Virus record (IMG/VR): IMGVR_UViG_3300042562_001368
Span: 1 to 30,398 of that record
Length of the DNA stretch: 30,398 bases
DNA from: a virus
Direction: 5' to 3' (one strand)
Shown: positions 1 to 7,982 of the stretch, piece after piece
How positions within the stretch are numbered: position 1 is the stretch's first letter
Layout of the letters: each line of letters begins with the position of its first letter
Position numbers and translations under genes: made by a program
The notes under the pieces: model-generated
The model's input: the letters and a program-made list of their open reading frames with translations, nothing else
The model's database searches: none
Told to the model about the DNA's origin: nothing

Positions 1-1
1 C

Positions 2-991
2 CCACCTAAATTGGATATTAAAGTAATTACAAACCAATTTTTAATTTATGGTAGGGCTAGAAATAGTGGTACTAGATGTGGCTCATGTGGTGCCCCTAGA
101 GATAGTGATGAATACGGTAGAGAAACTACATGTAGTTTTACTGGTACTAGTATAACAACAGCTGAATTTGTTAGAAAAAAGACTGATGATAGAAATCAAT
201 TTTTAATTTACGGTAGAGCTAGAACTAGTAGTACTAGATGTGGTTCATGTGGTGCCCCTAGAGATAGTGATACTTATGGTAGAGAAACTGTATGTTCATA
301 TAGTGGTGATAGTGAAATTTTATTAGAATTAGATAAAAATTTAGATGTATTTGATAATGCGATTGGATTTAGAATCACAGATGATGGTCGTATTGGTTAT
401 AGAGCTTTGAAGTATTATTGTTCTGGTACAACATCTGGTTCAACAACGGGGGTTACAGTTGATGAACAATATTCTATGAGTGGTATTGTTCAAAGTGATG
501 TATGGTCAAGAATTACGATTAGGTTTGTTGCTGATGAGGCTTACACGAAAGAACAATTAAAATGTTTACCAGCTAGAAAGGGTAAATTAATGTTCTATGT
601 TAATTGTAAATTGAAAGCAATATTTAAAGATGTTGATGAATTTGTTGCAAGAAGATTAAACGAATATGAGGGTAAACAAGTTGGTATACCATTTAATATA
701 AGTTTAGGTGGTGGTTCTCAAGGTCTAATGGAAAGTATGACATTTGATGGTCAAGATACTGAAGATTTAGGTTTACTAATTGAGAAGAATTTTGCTGGAA
801 CATTTATAGGTCAAATATCACAATTTAAATTCAATATTTGTGATATGAATTGGTGTGATATTAGTGCTGGTTGTTTAGCGCAATGTGATAGATATGACTT
901 GAATTGTTGTGGTGACCCAGACAATGGGTTAATCATTGATGAGAACGGTGATTATATTATTCAAGAAAACGGATATGGTATTCAATATTAA
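2..991 (+). CDS. Tail adhesin/fibre protein with lectin-like (LamG/ConA-type) domain, 5' partial
   Basis: The reading frame is open to the left edge, so the true start lies upstream; the first in-frame start-like codon seen here (TTG at 11) need not be the start. The N-terminal visible part is two 54-residue tandem units, each holding C-G-S-C and one further Cys. The following part (about residues 105-290 counted from position 11) has features of a concanavalin/LamG-like beta-sandwich: KLMFYVN, then PFNISLGGGSQGL, then IEKNFAGTFIGQISQFKFN. This arrangement is common in phage tail adhesins. The C-terminal tail is Cys-rich (C-D-I-S-A-G-C-L-A-Q-C, then a C-C pair) and ends in short acidic NGDY/NGYG motifs. 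The likely role is carbohydrate binding on the virion, probably on the tail or baseplate. The domain call is by pattern recognition, and the family name is uncertain. Confidence 0.6.
   Translation, partial: PPKLDIKVITNQFLIYGRARNSGTRCGSCGAPRDSDEYGRETTCSFTGTSITTAEFVRKKTDDRNQFLIYGRARTSSTRCGSCGAPRDSDTYGRETVCSYSGDSEILLELDKNLDVFDNAIGFRITDDGRIGYRALKYYCSGTTSGSTTGVTVDEQYSMSGIVQSDVWSRITIRFVADEAYTKEQLKCLPARKGKLMFYVNCKLKAIFKDVDEFVARRLNEYEGKQVGIPFNISLGGGSQGLMESMTFDGQDTEDLGLLIEKNFAGTFIGQISQFKFNICDMNWCDISAGCLAQCDRYDLNCCGDPDNGLIIDENGDYIIQENGYGIQY
32..310 (+). repeat. Tandem 162-nt repeat encoding Cys-containing 54-aa units
   Basis: Two direct copies start at 32 and 194 (period 162 nt, 54 codons). About 39 residues of each unit are almost identical: NQFLIYGRAR, then TRCGSCGAPRDSD, then YGRET and a Cys. 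Each unit has the same three cysteines (C-x2-C plus one 15 residues later). More copies could lie upstream of the window. Confidence 0.85.
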
Positions 992-1025
992 TTTTTATTT
1001 TTTTGGGTTTATTATGACTCAACTA

Positions 1026-1033
1026 ATATTTAT
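1026..1033 (+). promoter_or_regulatory. ATATTTAT promoter-like octamer
   Basis: Exact ATATTTAT followed by TAATAAA, ending 15 nt before the ATG at 1049. It is one of about 14 sense-oriented copies that precede transcription units in this window. Confidence 0.5.
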
Positions 1034-1048
1034 TAATAAAAATACATA

Positions 1049-3430
1049 ATGGCAAATAAGAAAATATATCAATTCCCTATTGACGCTAATTTATCTGGTG
1101 ATAATTTGTTCTTAATGTGGGCTGATAATATAACTGCCGTTAGTACTTTATCAGGTGTTACAAATTATATAGCAAATAATATATCAGTTGAGGACATATA
1201 CGTTACTGGTGGTACATATGATGGTACTGATATAATTCTAACTAGAAATGATAATAATACTGTATCATTCCCCTTAACAATTCCAGATAATGTTCAAAAC
1301 CAATGGGTTATTGAATCAGCAAATACTGTAACAATTAAAACAAACTCACAAAGTTTTATTTATGGTGATTTAATTATCGAAGGGTTACTTAAATTAGAAG
1401 TTAATTCTAAATTAGTTGTCTTAAATGGTGATATAATATTAAATGGTGGTAGTATTAGTGGTGATGGTACCACACAATTAGTTGAAATCCCAACAGTTGA
1501 GATACATACGATTGACGCTAGATTGGAAAATAATTCATTAACTTTTGATACAAATCAAATGGTTGATGCGTATTCAGTTGATTTAACACCCATAAAAAGT
1601 TTATCCGATTTTGGTTTTGTGATAACACCACAATCTATAAATCAAAATATAGTGTTACCTAATAATTCTATAGTTCATTACCCATCACCATTAGTTATTG
1701 GTGATGGGTATGTGTTAGATATACCAGAAAATACAACATTAATAATTGACGATTTAGGTAATGGTAATTTAACTGGTGGTACATATTCTGATGGTACTGC
1801 AACATTCACTAACAATACAGGTGGTACCTTCAATGTGGATGGGTTTTATACAGGTAGTACTGAAGTATTTATAACTGGTGGAACATACTCTAATGGTACA
1901 GCTGAATTTACTAACAATACTGGTGGTACATTCAATGTAGATGGTTTTTATACTGGTAGTACTGAAATATTTATCACTGGTGGTACTTATAACCAAAGTA
2001 ATGGTACAGCTGAATTTACTAACAATACTGGTGGTACATTTAACGTAAATGGATTCTTAACTGGTTATACAAATTATTATACAACTGGTGCAACTTTAAA
2101 TGGTACTACACTTAACTTTAATAGAACGGATACTTTGTCAGCTTATACTGTTAATTTAAGTTCTTTAGGTGGTTCAATTAATTATGCTAATGTTATATTC
2201 GTTGATGCTACTAATGGTAATGACAGTACTGCTATTACAGGTAGGTTTGATAAACCATGTCAAAGTATATACCAAGCCTCATATTTAGCTTCATTAATCT
2301 CAAAAAGTTCAACAAGTAAAGCATTAATTTATATTAGAAAAGGTGGGTATTACTGGAATGGTGCTCTACAAAACTACTTGGATTACTACTCTGAACCTGG
2401 TGTTGTATTTACTGGTGGTAGGGTTACTGACCAATCTTATGGTGCAGTTGTAAGTAATTTTTATGGGTATTCAATATTTTCAAATACTGATGTGTATATA
2501 TCGGCAGCCTCAACAGTTAATTTTGAATTTGATTCTATGTCAAATAGTGGGGCTGCAATGTTAATAATACCATTATCAGGTATTGCAAATGTTACGGTAA
2601 AAGCTAATTATATTTATGCGTCAACTTCTGGTACTGGATATGGGTTTACTATACGAAATAAGGCTAATGTAACTATGAATGTTTCTAGGGATATTGAAGC
2701 GGTTCATAGTACACTTTCAGTTATTAGTCATAGTGGTGATATTGTTATTAATTGCCCAAAAATATATTTAGGAACTGGTAACATATATGGTGGTAATTTT
2801 AAACAAGCTTTAATACTTTATTCAACAAATACTGATTCTAAAATTATAATAAATGGTGATTTAGTTAATAAAGATACAATTTATTATGGTGGAATATCAA
2901 GTATGCTTACTTTTTGGGGTGGTGTACAAGGTACTGTAATTATTAATGGTAATATTATTGGTAATGGTACAGTTGGTACTTATTTAAATGGAAGTAGTTC
3001 AACTGGTAAATTAGTTGTTAATGGTAGTGTTTCTAGTAATTTAACACCAATTAACTTAAATGGTTCAAGTAGTTATTATTTTAAAAATGGTACAATATAT
3101 AATACTAATACATATTCTGGTTATGCTGGGTCACCAGCTGTGGCGATATTAGGCACATGTTATGTTTATTTCAATAATGTTAATTTTTATAATGGTGCTG
3201 ACACAACAAGTGCTATTGATATAAACTCAGCAACATGTTTTGTACATGTTTATAATTCACTAGCATCGGGTAATGGATTGGTAGGTTATTTTATGTATAC
3301 TGGTACTCCTGGTGTGACTGTACAAATACATAACGTTAGGTCAACAAAGGCATTACATGTAAACGTTGTTGATGGTTTAACACCAACAGGGTTAATTATT
3401 GATACAGCATTAAAACTTCCAATTTTTTAA
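1049..3430 (+). CDS. Modular tail fibre with C-terminal right-handed beta-helix
   Basis: A 793-residue putative structural protein. A short N-terminal segment is followed by a beta-rich module (QSFIYGDL near residue 101, then LVVLNGDIILNGGSISG) that recurs in the fibre at 7983. Residues about 242-345 hold three copies of a 34-residue Gly/Thr/Asn-rich unit (TGGTYSxGTAxFTNNTGGTF). From about residue 385 (FVDATNGND) the protein looks like a pectate-lyase-type parallel beta-helix: a DUF1565-like opening, then short beta strands broken by N-G and S-G turns. Such helices often bind or cut polysaccharide, but no catalytic residues can be assigned. The start is the ATG at 1049, which has an A-rich leader, no Shine-Dalgarno sequence, and an ATATTTAT motif 15 nt upstream. 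It is probably a side fibre or receptor-binding protein. Confidence 0.7.
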   Translation: MANKKIYQFPIDANLSGDNLFLMWADNITAVSTLSGVTNYIANNISVEDIYVTGGTYDGTDIILTRNDNNTVSFPLTIPDNVQNQWVIESANTVTIKTNSQSFIYGDLIIEGLLKLEVNSKLVVLNGDIILNGGSISGDGTTQLVEIPTVEIHTIDARLENNSLTFDTNQMVDAYSVDLTPIKSLSDFGFVITPQSINQNIVLPNNSIVHYPSPLVIGDGYVLDIPENTTLIIDDLGNGNLTGGTYSDGTATFTNNTGGTFNVDGFYTGSTEVFITGGTYSNGTAEFTNNTGGTFNVDGFYTGSTEIFITGGTYNQSNGTAEFTNNTGGTFNVNGFLTGYTNYYTTGATLNGTTLNFNRTDTLSAYTVNLSSLGGSINYANVIFVDATNGNDSTAITGRFDKPCQSIYQASYLASLISKSSTSKALIYIRKGGYYWNGALQNYLDYYSEPGVVFTGGRVTDQSYGAVVSNFYGYSIFSNTDVYISAASTVNFEFDSMSNSGAAMLIIPLSGIANVTVKANYIYASTSGTGYGFTIRNKANVTMNVSRDIEAVHSTLSVISHSGDIVINCPKIYLGTGNIYGGNFKQALILYSTNTDSKIIINGDLVNKDTIYYGGISSMLTFWGGVQGTVIINGNIIGNGTVGTYLNGSSSTGKLVVNGSVSSNLTPINLNGSSSYYFKNGTIYNTNTYSGYAGSPAVAILGTCYVYFNNVNFYNGADTTSAIDINSATCFVHVYNSLASGNGLVGYFMYTGTPGVTVQIHNVRSTKALHVNVVDGLTPTGLIIDTALKLPIF
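1772..2077 (+). repeat. Three tandem 102-nt (34-aa) repeats in the fibre gene
   Basis: Units begin at 1772, 1874 and 1976 with a period of exactly 102 nt. Each encodes TGGTYSxGTAxFTNNTGGTF followed by NVxGFYTGSTExFI or a close variant. Two further copies are in the fibre gene at 7983 (about 8425-8630). A 61-nt stretch at 1946-2006 differs from 8496-8556 at only one base. Confidence 0.85.
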
Positions 3431-3433
3431 ATT

Positions 3434-3772
3434 ATGAATAGTACAATTTTATATGGTAGTAATTTACCCGAATTAACAAACATACTAATGGGTATGGTAA
3501 CAATGTCAGATAATACATTATCTCAATTTAATAGTAATATTAATGACTTATCTGATTCAGATAAATTTATTATAAATGAATTTACAAATTTAACAAGTTT
3601 TAATGCTATGGTTAATATTAACAACACTCTAATATATTTTGATTGCACTATGGTTACACCAAATAATGTTTTAGATGAAATAGTTGATATTGATTATCTA
3701 ACTTTAAATGCAAATGATACAACAATTATTAATAATTTTATCACTTTAATTAGAAAATTAAGTAATATATAA
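3434..3772 (+). CDS. Hypothetical protein, 112 aa, fibre-associated
   Basis: I do not recognise this protein. It starts 3 nt after the stop of the preceding fibre, with no promoter motif of its own, so it is very probably co-transcribed and may be translationally coupled. It is acidic and rich in Asn, Asp, Ile and Thr (SDNTLSQFNSNINDLSDSDK; later DIDYLTLNANDTTIINNF). No signal peptide or membrane segment is visible. A small gene directly behind a fibre gene is often a fibre-assembly chaperone or a minor fibre subunit, but that is inference from position only. Confidence 0.6.
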   Translation: MNSTILYGSNLPELTNILMGMVTMSDNTLSQFNSNINDLSDSDKFIINEFTNLTSFNAMVNINNTLIYFDCTMVTPNNVLDEIVDIDYLTLNANDTTIINNFITLIRKLSNI

Positions 3773-3781
3773 AATAATAAG

Positions 3782-3789
3782 ATATTTAT
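3782..3789 (+). promoter_or_regulatory. ATATTTAT promoter-like octamer
   Basis: Exact ATATTTAT ending 17 nt before the ATG at 3807. This gene also has one of the few Shine-Dalgarno-like sequences here (AGGA at 3797-3800, 6 nt before the start). Confidence 0.5.
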
Positions 3790-3806
3790 ATAAAAAAGGA
3801 AAAAAA

Positions 3807-6800
3807 ATGGGAAGAATAATTCAACAAAACAATGGTAAAACAACTGTATATATTACAGGTGAGAATATTAATAATATACCAGTATCAACTAACACATATT
3901 ATTTAGGTGTTGATTTAACCACAGGTTTATATGAAAAATTAAATCCTAGTGGTGCTATCATTAACCTTGAGTCTTCAGGTGGTGGTTCATTTACTGGTGG
4001 AACTGTTAATGGTGCTACAAACTTTACAAATGGTTTAAGTGCAAATACTTTTTCGGCAACAACTTATCTTAATTTACCTGGTGATAGTGTGGAAGTTACT
4101 TATTCAGAACTTGTTGATAAAATAACAGGTGAAACTTTGTCTACGGGTAGTTACTATATTATAACTGATTTCCAAACTTGCTATGACCAACCAGATTTTG
4201 ATTACAACGGTGGTCCGATAATATCAGGAAATTATAAGCAAGGTCCAGTAGAACCTATTATTGTTTTTGCTACCAGTGCTAATACTATTAGTTCTATCGC
4301 ATATCAATCAGCTTACCCTAATGATACAATCAAATATGATTGGTCTTGGGATATGACAGAAGTGACCAATGGAGCTGCATTTGGTAGAATTACAGAGCGT
4401 GTTGATGAATTTAACAATAGAACTGATTATGACCATAGAAATATACTATTTAAAAGATATAGATTATTTACTCAAAGAGAAGGTTTAAGAATAAATGGTA
4501 CAATACAACTATTGGGTGACGGTACCGTTAATGGAACTGACACTACATTTACAGGTTTGACAGTTGGTGATGTGATTTATATACCATCAACCAACCCTAG
4601 TTTTTATGAAATTTTAAGTATTTCTGGTGACACATTAATGTCAGTTTCAGGTGATACAATAGGTTCAGTAGGTCTAGGTACAGTAATTTACAAAACAATA
4701 GAAGAAACTAATGATAGTAATGGTTATTTTAGCTTTAAAAGAACAAATGTTAAAACAGATGATTTTATCGAATACACAACATTTGGAGATGCAACATCAA
4801 ATGATTACGCTAAAAATAACTATATAGGAAACTACGCAAACAACTACACAAATATCGATAGTGGAACTTTCATATTAGCAAACAATGTATTTTTAGAAGG
4901 ACAATATGAAAGTAATAAATTTGGTGATTATTGTTATAACAACACATTTGGAACCGACAATCAAAATAACGTTTGGGGGGATTGGTGTTATGAAAACGTA
5001 TCAGTAAACGATATTGATGATTGTATTATAGGTCATTATTTTAATCGTAACTTAATAAATGCAAATTTAACCTCTAACCATATTGGTAATGATTTTAATA
5101 ATAACCGATTATTGAATGAGAATGGTACTGATTTTGAAGACAACATTATTGGTAATGGTTTTAGTGACAATCTTATTTATTCTGGGTTTTATAAAAATAA
5201 AATATTAGATAACTTTAATAATAATGTAATTGGTGACTTTGGTAACCTAGATAATTTTGAATTCTATAGAAATTATATTCGTAATAATTTTAACAACAAT
5301 ATCATAAGACAAGATTTCCAAAACAATCAAATAGGTACAAACTACCAACAGAATACTATTAATGGTGATTCTCAAGGTAACACAATACTGAATGGGTTTA
5401 ATAATAATACTATTGGTAGTTATTTTAGTGTAAACGATATTGGTGACGATTTTAATAATAATACAGTTAATGATAGTTTTAATGAAAATACTACTAAATA
5501 CAGTTTTTATAATAATGTTATTAGTAATCAATTTAATACCAACGATATAGGTACAAACTTTTATAATAACAACCCATCTAATTTAGATTTATTTGGGTGG
5601 AACGACTTATCAACAGTATCAACAAGAACATATGATACTTTTTATAATTCACTTAATGGTGATTTTGGGAAAATTTTAGGTAAAGAACTTGTGATGGAGG
5701 TTACATCAACATCACAATATTTCAAGATTAAATTTACACAATGGTCAACTAACGACAATGGATTTCAATACACAAGAGAAGAAATTGATTCTTCTGGTAA
5801 TACTTTAGGTCCTGTTATAACATTCACTTTAGTTAATGGTGGAACTGACGTGGATTACATTGTTCCAGGTGATGTAGAAATAACAAGAAGTGGTACTGAC
5901 CCTATTTATAATTCTTTTGCTGAACCTGGTTGGGGTAGTTCAGTTTCACCAAGTGGTACATCATGGAACTCAATCTATACAGAACCTAATAATGGGTTAA
6001 ATTTCGCCTACAATAAAATAGGAAATGAGTTTCAAAATAACACAATAGGAAATGATTTTGGTTTCGGAGGCAGTCAGAATCAGGGTAATGTAATAAACGA
6101 AGCTTTTCAATTTAATACGATTGGAGGATTTATGTACAATAATGTTATAGGTAATGACTTTACCAATAATACAATTGGTGATAACTTTGAAAACAACGCA
6201 ATTAAAAATTATTTCGCAAGCAATACAGTTGGTGATGTTTTTGAGAGCAACACAATTGGTGATTTTTTCAACACCAACACAATTGGTGATAATTTTGAGA
6301 GCAACACCATTAAAAATTATTTCATAGGAAACTCTATAGAAAATGGTTTTGAAAGTAATGAAATCGGTAACTATTTTGGGAATGATGGTTCAGGCATTGG
6401 AGCGCCAGTTCAAAATATTATTTTTGATGATTTTAAATACAACAATATTGGTAATTTCTTTGGTAATGACACTAATTTCCCTTCAGTTGGTGGTGGTACA
6501 AACGGTGACGGTGGAAACATCATAAACACTGGCTTCCAATTTAACGTGATTGGTGATAATGTGTTATTTAACGCACTAAACCTAAACTTCACCAATAATA
6601 AAATTGGAAACGACTTTTGGTTTAACGTATTTGGTCAAAACACATCAGATAATACAATAGGTAATTTATTTGTTGGTAACTCAGGTATCAGTGGATTCCC
6701 AACTGAAATTGGTGATAATTTTATATCTAATAATTTGGGTAACTACTCATCATTTAACGAAATTGATACAAACTTCCAATATAACAAAATAGGTCATTTC

Positions 6801-7367
6801 TTTGGTAACGCTGGTAGTGGAACACAAAACATTATTTCTACTGGATTTACCAATAACAACATCGGTAATTACTTTGGTGATGACGGTTCTAATACTAGTG
6901 GGGGTAATAATATTGGGGTTAACTTTACATTGAATAAAATTGGTTCTCTTTTCTATTCCAACACTATTGGTGATGACTTCAACAACAACATAGTGGGTAA
7001 TGAATCTGATAATAACACTGTGGGTACTAACTTTAGTAAAAACAATATAAGTAATGGGTTTTTCAATAACAACATCGGTAATTACTTTTTTATCAACACA
7101 GTGGGGGATAACTTCAACGGTAACACGGTGGGTAATTCCACTTTTTCCAACACAGTGGGTAATGACTTTTTTATCAACACAGTGGGGGATAACTTCAGAA
7201 GAAACCAAATTGAGTGCTCACCAAGTAGTATAGATTTCACAACGGGACCAGCAACTCACGTATACGGTGATTATAACTGTATAATATTCAAAAGACCTGA
7301 TAGTACATTAAGATTATCTTACTACGATAACTCAGATGTATTAAACATAACAAACATTGACGCATAA
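3807..7367 (+). CDS. Giant beta-solenoid protein with nonapeptide repeats (probable fibre)
   Basis: A 1186-residue protein with two long arrays of a nine-residue repeat, roughly N-x-[IV]-[GK]-[ND]-x-F-x-[NS] (for example NTIGDNFEN, NAIKNYFAS, NTVGDVFES). The arrays span about residues 337-590 and 735-1133. An aperiodic domain of about 140 residues (beginning LFGWNDLSTVS) lies between them, and a mixed domain rich in YxxxD and Gly precedes them. Loop insertions such as GNDGSGIGAP interrupt the second array. The even spacing of Ile/Val and Phe inside Asn/Gly-rich units predicts a beta-solenoid. It is not the RTX nonapeptide (no GGxGxDxL) and not the pentapeptide repeat. The C-terminal portion (ATHVYGDYNC; LRLSYYDNSDVL) may be a cap or trimerisation piece. 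No enzymatic motif was seen. It is probably a long fibre or spike on the virion. Confidence 0.65.
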   Translation: MGRIIQQNNGKTTVYITGENINNIPVSTNTYYLGVDLTTGLYEKLNPSGAIINLESSGGGSFTGGTVNGATNFTNGLSANTFSATTYLNLPGDSVEVTYSELVDKITGETLSTGSYYIITDFQTCYDQPDFDYNGGPIISGNYKQGPVEPIIVFATSANTISSIAYQSAYPNDTIKYDWSWDMTEVTNGAAFGRITERVDEFNNRTDYDHRNILFKRYRLFTQREGLRINGTIQLLGDGTVNGTDTTFTGLTVGDVIYIPSTNPSFYEILSISGDTLMSVSGDTIGSVGLGTVIYKTIEETNDSNGYFSFKRTNVKTDDFIEYTTFGDATSNDYAKNNYIGNYANNYTNIDSGTFILANNVFLEGQYESNKFGDYCYNNTFGTDNQNNVWGDWCYENVSVNDIDDCIIGHYFNRNLINANLTSNHIGNDFNNNRLLNENGTDFEDNIIGNGFSDNLIYSGFYKNKILDNFNNNVIGDFGNLDNFEFYRNYIRNNFNNNIIRQDFQNNQIGTNYQQNTINGDSQGNTILNGFNNNTIGSYFSVNDIGDDFNNNTVNDSFNENTTKYSFYNNVISNQFNTNDIGTNFYNNNPSNLDLFGWNDLSTVSTRTYDTFYNSLNGDFGKILGKELVMEVTSTSQYFKIKFTQWSTNDNGFQYTREEIDSSGNTLGPVITFTLVNGGTDVDYIVPGDVEITRSGTDPIYNSFAEPGWGSSVSPSGTSWNSIYTEPNNGLNFAYNKIGNEFQNNTIGNDFGFGGSQNQGNVINEAFQFNTIGGFMYNNVIGNDFTNNTIGDNFENNAIKNYFASNTVGDVFESNTIGDFFNTNTIGDNFESNTIKNYFIGNSIENGFESNEIGNYFGNDGSGIGAPVQNIIFDDFKYNNIGNFFGNDTNFPSVGGGTNGDGGNIINTGFQFNVIGDNVLFNALNLNFTNNKIGNDFWFNVFGQNTSDNTIGNLFVGNSGISGFPTEIGDNFISNNLGNYSSFNEIDTNFQYNKIGHFFGNAGSGTQNIISTGFTNNNIGNYFGDDGSNTSGGNNIGVNFTLNKIGSLFYSNTIGDDFNNNIVGNESDNNTVGTNFSKNNISNGFFNNNIGNYFFINTVGDNFNGNTVGNSTFSNTVGNDFFINTVGDNFRRNQIECSPSSIDFTTGPATHVYGDYNCIIFKRPDSTLRLSYYDNSDVLNITNIDA
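4816..7208 (+). repeat. 27-nt (9-aa) repeat arrays in two blocks
   Basis: Degenerate 27-nt tandem units encode the nine-residue repeat at about 4816-5577 and 6010-7208. Some copies are recent: 33 nt at 7084-7116 recur exactly at 7165-7197, an offset of 81 nt or three units. Confidence 0.8.
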
Positions 7368-7396
7368 TAATAAGAAAATTAAAAAATAAAAATAAA

Positions 7397-7843
7397 ATGG
7401 CAAGTGCAAATTTTAATAAACAAATACTTTCATCAAATTATAAAAAACAAAATACTGAATATTTTTTAGATGATGTAATAACAAAAGGTTTTAACGGCCC
7501 TTATTCATATAACTTTACTGATGAATCCCAAGTCCCTAACGGTGTAGCATTAGACGGAGATAGATTAAAAATAGCGGAAAGATTAACTTTTGTTTTGTCA
7601 ATAACAGTAAATGCTAGAGATAAAAAAAATAACCCTATATCTGCTATAGCAACAACAAACGTAACTATTGACACCACAAAAGATTATGCTAAAGAGGTGG
7701 AAATTCTATTGGACAATCCAGAAATAACTCAAAAAGTAACTAACACTAAAAACGATTGGTCTAAAATCATAAATCGTGGTACTAATGAAAAGGTTGATGG
7801 TGGTATAAAATATACAGGTGGGGATGTAGTGAGTCCAAATTAA
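7397..7843 (+). CDS. Hypothetical protein, possible Ig-like (He_PIG-type) domain
   Basis: A 148-residue protein that starts 29 nt after the solenoid gene and probably shares its transcript. Residues about 30-92 read like a putative-Ig/cadherin-like fold: YSYNFTDESQVPNGVALDGD, then LTFVLSITVNARD and TTNVTID. That pattern (a Pro-x-Gly-[VL]-x-Leu stretch followed by alternating strands and ending in T-x-x-V-x-I) is typical of He_PIG-like modules in surface and fibre proteins. The C-terminal third is charged and probably flexible. The start is an ATG with an A-rich leader (aaaataaaATGG). The function is unknown; an accessory fibre protein is plausible. The fold call is tentative. Confidence 0.55.
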   Translation: MASANFNKQILSSNYKKQNTEYFLDDVITKGFNGPYSYNFTDESQVPNGVALDGDRLKIAERLTFVLSITVNARDKKNNPISAIATTNVTIDTTKDYAKEVEILLDNPEITQKVTNTKNDWSKIINRGTNEKVDGGIKYTGGDVVSPN

Positions 7844-7848
7844 CCAGT

Positions 7849-7944
7849 ATGGTATTTACATCAACACATATCTGTAAAGGCTCTGAAATTAATGTTCATA
7901 ACAATGTATTTGGTGATAAATTTAAAAAAATTAAAGATAACTAA
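7849..7944 (+). pseudogene. Short ORF (31 aa), possible remnant of a nonapeptide-repeat protein
   Basis: The gap 7844-7982 holds an ATG ORF of 31 codons. Its C-terminal half (HNNVFGDKFKKIKDN) matches the N-x-[IVF]-G-D-x-F-x-x repeat of the solenoid protein at 3807. It has neither a promoter motif nor a ribosome site. It may be a decayed piece of a duplicated solenoid gene, or a very small real gene. Confidence 0.3.
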
Positions 7945-7961
7945 TTTGGTAACTTGTTTAC

Positions 7962-7969
7962 CTACTTAT
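7962..7969 (+). promoter_or_regulatory. Degenerate ATATTTAT-like motif
   Basis: CTACTTAT matches ATATTTAT at 6 of 8 bases, is followed by an A-run, and ends 13 nt before the ATG at 7983. This is the usual spacing of the motif here, but the match is weak. Confidence 0.25.
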
Positions 7970-7982
7970 AAAAAAAAAGATA

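Noticed and set aside
5247-7208. Long minus-strand open frames across the solenoid gene (about 5247-5531, 6410-6595 and 6750-7208)
   Set aside because: They mirror the repetitive plus-strand coding sequence, have low-complexity Ile/Thr/Val products and no promoter or ribosome site; they are shadows of the nonapeptide array.
3807-7367. Nonapeptide protein as an RTX toxin
   Set aside because: The repeats lack the GGxGxDxLx calcium-binding consensus and no secretion signal is visible.
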